A stretch of 64,000 nucleotides of DNA from Xanthocytophaga agilis (GTDB lineage: Bacteria; Bacteroidota; Bacteroidia; Cytophagales; 172606-1), in the NCBI RefSeq assembly GCF_030068605.1, contig NZ_JASJOU010000004.1, forward strand, positions 124,001-188,000. The letters are read 5' to 3'. Under the pieces are notes generated by a model. The model saw only the letters and a program-made list of their open reading frames with translations, was not told the origin of the DNA and did not search any database. Below are positions 62,301 to 64,000 of the stretch, piece by piece; position 1 is the stretch's first letter, and each line of letters opens with the position of its first letter. A program made the translations under genes and the position numbers.

Positions 62301-63875
62301 ATGAAACGTTCTTTTTTCAAAGTTCGCATGGCTACCGCTATGTTGTGTATTACCTTATTGTCCGCTTGTCACTCAGGTCGTCGTGAGTCAACGGAAGCAT
62401 ATGATATGACTACGGATGCACTGGAGGTAGCAGCACCTGAGGCGATGAATACTGAATCATATGCCTATATCAAAGAAAATGGCTTTCAGGATGCTACCCA
62501 CACTCCTTTGTCTACTTTCTCTGTTGATGTAGATGCGGCCAGTTATGCCAATGTGCGTCGCTTTATTACCAGTGGACAAAAACCACCTGTAGATGCTGTT
62601 CGCATCGAAGAACTGGTCAACTATTTTGATTACGAATATCCTCAGCCTACGGCTAATCAGCCATTTTCTGTTACAACAGAGGTAGGTATCTGCCCCTGGA
62701 ACCCCGAACATCATCTGGTACATATAGGCTTGCAGGGGAAAAAGCTGGCAACAGAAGATCTGCCTGCTAGTAACTTGGTGTTCCTGATTGATGTATCAGG
62801 ATCTATGAATGAACCAGATAAGCTACCTCTTCTCCAAAAAGCGTTTGGACTTCTGACTGATAATCTGAGACCTAAAGATAAGGTGGCTATTGTAGTGTAT
62901 GCTGGTGCAGCAGGTCTGGTATTACCAGCCACTTCGGGAACTGATACAGAACAAATTCTGAGTGCTATTGAAAATCTTCAGGCAGGTGGTTCTACAGCTG
63001 GTGGAGAAGGTATTCGGTTAGCCTATCAGGTAGCAGAGGACAACTTTATCAAAGGAGGCAATAACCGGATTATACTGGCTACCGATGGCGATTTCAATGT
63101 AGGGGTTTCCTCTGACTCTGAGATGATCAGACTGGTGGAGGAAAAACGTAAATCAGGTGTGTTTTTAACTGTAATAGGGTTTGGAACTGGAAATATCAAA
63201 GACTCCAAAATGGAAGGGATTGCTGATCATGGCAATGGCAATTACTATTACATTGATTCGGAGATGGAAGCTAGAAAGGTATTGGTAAGTGAAATGGGCG
63301 GTACTTTGTTTACTATTGCCAAAGATGTAAAAATTCAGGTTGAGTTTAATCCTGTAGCTGTGAAATCGTATCGTTTGCTGGGATATGAAAACAGATTGCT
63401 GGAGGACAAAGATTTTACAGACGATACAAAAGATGCAGGAGAAATAGGAGCAGGCCATACTGTAACAGCTTTATATGAGGTAGAGCTGGTAAGCAATAAA
63501 CAAAATGGTGCTCCTGCCTTAAAGTATCAGAATCGGACACCTAATGAAGTAGCTCGTACTTCAGGTGAGTTGGTTACACTAAAGCTTCGCTACAAAAAGC
63601 CTGATGGGGACATAAGTAAAGAGATTGTGCAGGTGGTTACAAAGGACCAGATTCGTATAGAAACATCCGATAACTTCCGTTTCTCTGCGGCTGTAGCAGC
63701 TTATGGTATGCTATTGCGAAATTCTGACTACAAAGCCGACGCTACCTATAATAAGGTAATTATATGGGCCAAAGGTGCGAAAGGTGTTGACTTATCCAGT
63801 TATCGGAGTGATTTTATCAATATGGTAGAATCTACTCAGAATCTGGGTGAGGTGACAGTAGCCAGAGATGAATAA
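62301..63875 (+). CDS. VWA-domain lipoprotein (YfbK-like)
   Basis: 524 residues. Signal peptide with lipobox LLSAC (Cys23). Residues ~60-145 form the N-terminal region of YfbK-like proteins (TFSVDVDAASYANVRRFITS, EELVNYFDYEYPQP). The VWA domain follows (~160-330), MIDAS at FLIDVSGSMNE, with TDGDFNVG at its later metal site. The C-terminal DUF3520-type part (~340-515) ends GEVTVARDE. MIDAS Asp/Ser/Ser are intact, so a divalent metal and protein partner are expected. Inner-leaflet outer-membrane location is likely. It is convergent with an outer-membrane gene cut by the window end. Confidence 0.92.
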   Translation: MKRSFFKVRMATAMLCITLLSACHSGRRESTEAYDMTTDALEVAAPEAMNTESYAYIKENGFQDATHTPLSTFSVDVDAASYANVRRFITSGQKPPVDAVRIEELVNYFDYEYPQPTANQPFSVTTEVGICPWNPEHHLVHIGLQGKKLATEDLPASNLVFLIDVSGSMNEPDKLPLLQKAFGLLTDNLRPKDKVAIVVYAGAAGLVLPATSGTDTEQILSAIENLQAGGSTAGGEGIRLAYQVAEDNFIKGGNNRIILATDGDFNVGVSSDSEMIRLVEEKRKSGVFLTVIGFGTGNIKDSKMEGIADHGNGNYYYIDSEMEARKVLVSEMGGTLFTIAKDVKIQVEFNPVAVKSYRLLGYENRLLEDKDFTDDTKDAGEIGAGHTVTALYEVELVSNKQNGAPALKYQNRTPNEVARTSGELVTLKLRYKKPDGDISKEIVQVVTKDQIRIETSDNFRFSAAVAAYGMLLRNSDYKADATYNKVIIWAKGAKGVDLSSYRSDFINMVESTQNLGEVTVARDE

Positions 63876-63925
63876 TAAAAAGGAAAAGTCCGGTGTAGAT
63901 GACCGGACTTTTCCTTTTTATTATT
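63871..63925. terminator. Bidirectional terminator, 23-bp perfect stem
   Basis: Bases 63871-63893 are exactly complementary to 63903-63925 around a nine-base loop (GC core AAGTCCGG, A/T-rich flanks). The stop codon of the VWA gene lies in the left arm. It separates the VWA gene from the convergent partial gene at 63936. Confidence 0.85.
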
Positions 63926-63935
63926 CATTTTTTAT

Positions 63936-64000
63936 TTACAAAAGTATTCCAAACCCAATATTGGCATTCCATTTATACGTTTTTTGCAAGTGTTGTTTGG
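63936..64000 (-). CDS. Partial outer-membrane protein, C-terminal end only
   Basis: The last 20 codons read KTYKWNANIGFGILL and end at a stop complementary to 63936-63938; the rest lies beyond the window. The alternating aromatic and small residues, ending in a hydrophobic strand, are typical of the last strand of a beta-barrel. It is convergent with the VWA gene, and a strong two-way terminator separates them. The call rests on a very short stretch. Confidence 0.4.
   Translation of the reverse strand, partial: KQHLQKTYKWNANIGFGILL

Noticed and set aside
1-64000. CRISPR arrays, rRNA genes, known riboswitches, integrase or transposase genes
   Set aside because: No regularly spaced direct repeats, rRNA signature, aptamer core or recombinase motif was noticed on either strand.

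Overview
The window looks like a chromosomal segment from a member of the Bacteroidota, most likely of the Cytophagales type. Supporting signs are an NHL-propeller protein with a type IX secretion C-terminal signal, small PorT-like outer-membrane barrels, DUF1501/DUF1800 pairs, lipoproteins with short lipoboxes, start codons without Shine-Dalgarno sequences, and several promoters close to the Bacteroidota form TTTG-N16..19-TAnnTTTG. No species can be fixed from sequence alone. No rRNA gene, CRISPR array, transposase or integrase gene was seen.

Layout. 0-4.7 kb: two co-directional genes, a membrane-anchored protein resembling degenerate zinc-dependent phospholipase C and an Ig-like/CARDB-like partner, then a small exported-protein operon on the minus strand. 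5.5-15.3 kb: a sensory island with two hybrid histidine kinases, a PilJ-type/HAMP/GAF/PAS sensor without a kinase domain, three stand-alone receivers, and a pair of unnamed ~100-residue paralogues bracketing the cluster. 15.6-36 kb: a patchwork of one-component regulators (AraC, HxlR, TetR) paired with oxidoreductases, with clear palindromic operators next to several of them. This stretch also holds a leucine-rich-repeat protein, a degenerate tRNA-like sequence followed by gene remnants, and a large secreted beta-propeller. 36-48.5 kb: metabolism and housekeeping (GH63-like glucosidase, SMUG2-type glycosylase, NUDIX, HD hydrolase, L-serine dehydratase, aminotransferase, alpha/beta hydrolase, PAP2 phosphatase).

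48.4-63.9 kb is the most unusual part: a eukaryotic-like signalling island. It encodes two Ser/Thr protein kinases (one with an N-terminal biotinyl/lipoyl-like domain lacking the acceptor lysine, one with C-terminal membrane segments), two PP2C phosphatases (one with divergent motifs), a highly divergent Hsp70/actin-fold protein, a VWA lipoprotein, a GtrA-type membrane protein and two outer-membrane barrels. The lipoyl-like kinase is apparently co-transcribed with a DUF1800/DUF1501 pair. A reversible phosphorylation circuit acting at the cell envelope is a reasonable inference, not something the sequence proves.

Five copies, whole or decayed, of a ~150-190 bp non-coding inverted-repeat element (motif GATTCTTTCAGAAGGACA at the ends) sit between genes at 0.2, 21.5, 32.2, 36.0 and 41.0 kb. 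Most convergent gene pairs are separated by strong hairpin terminators.
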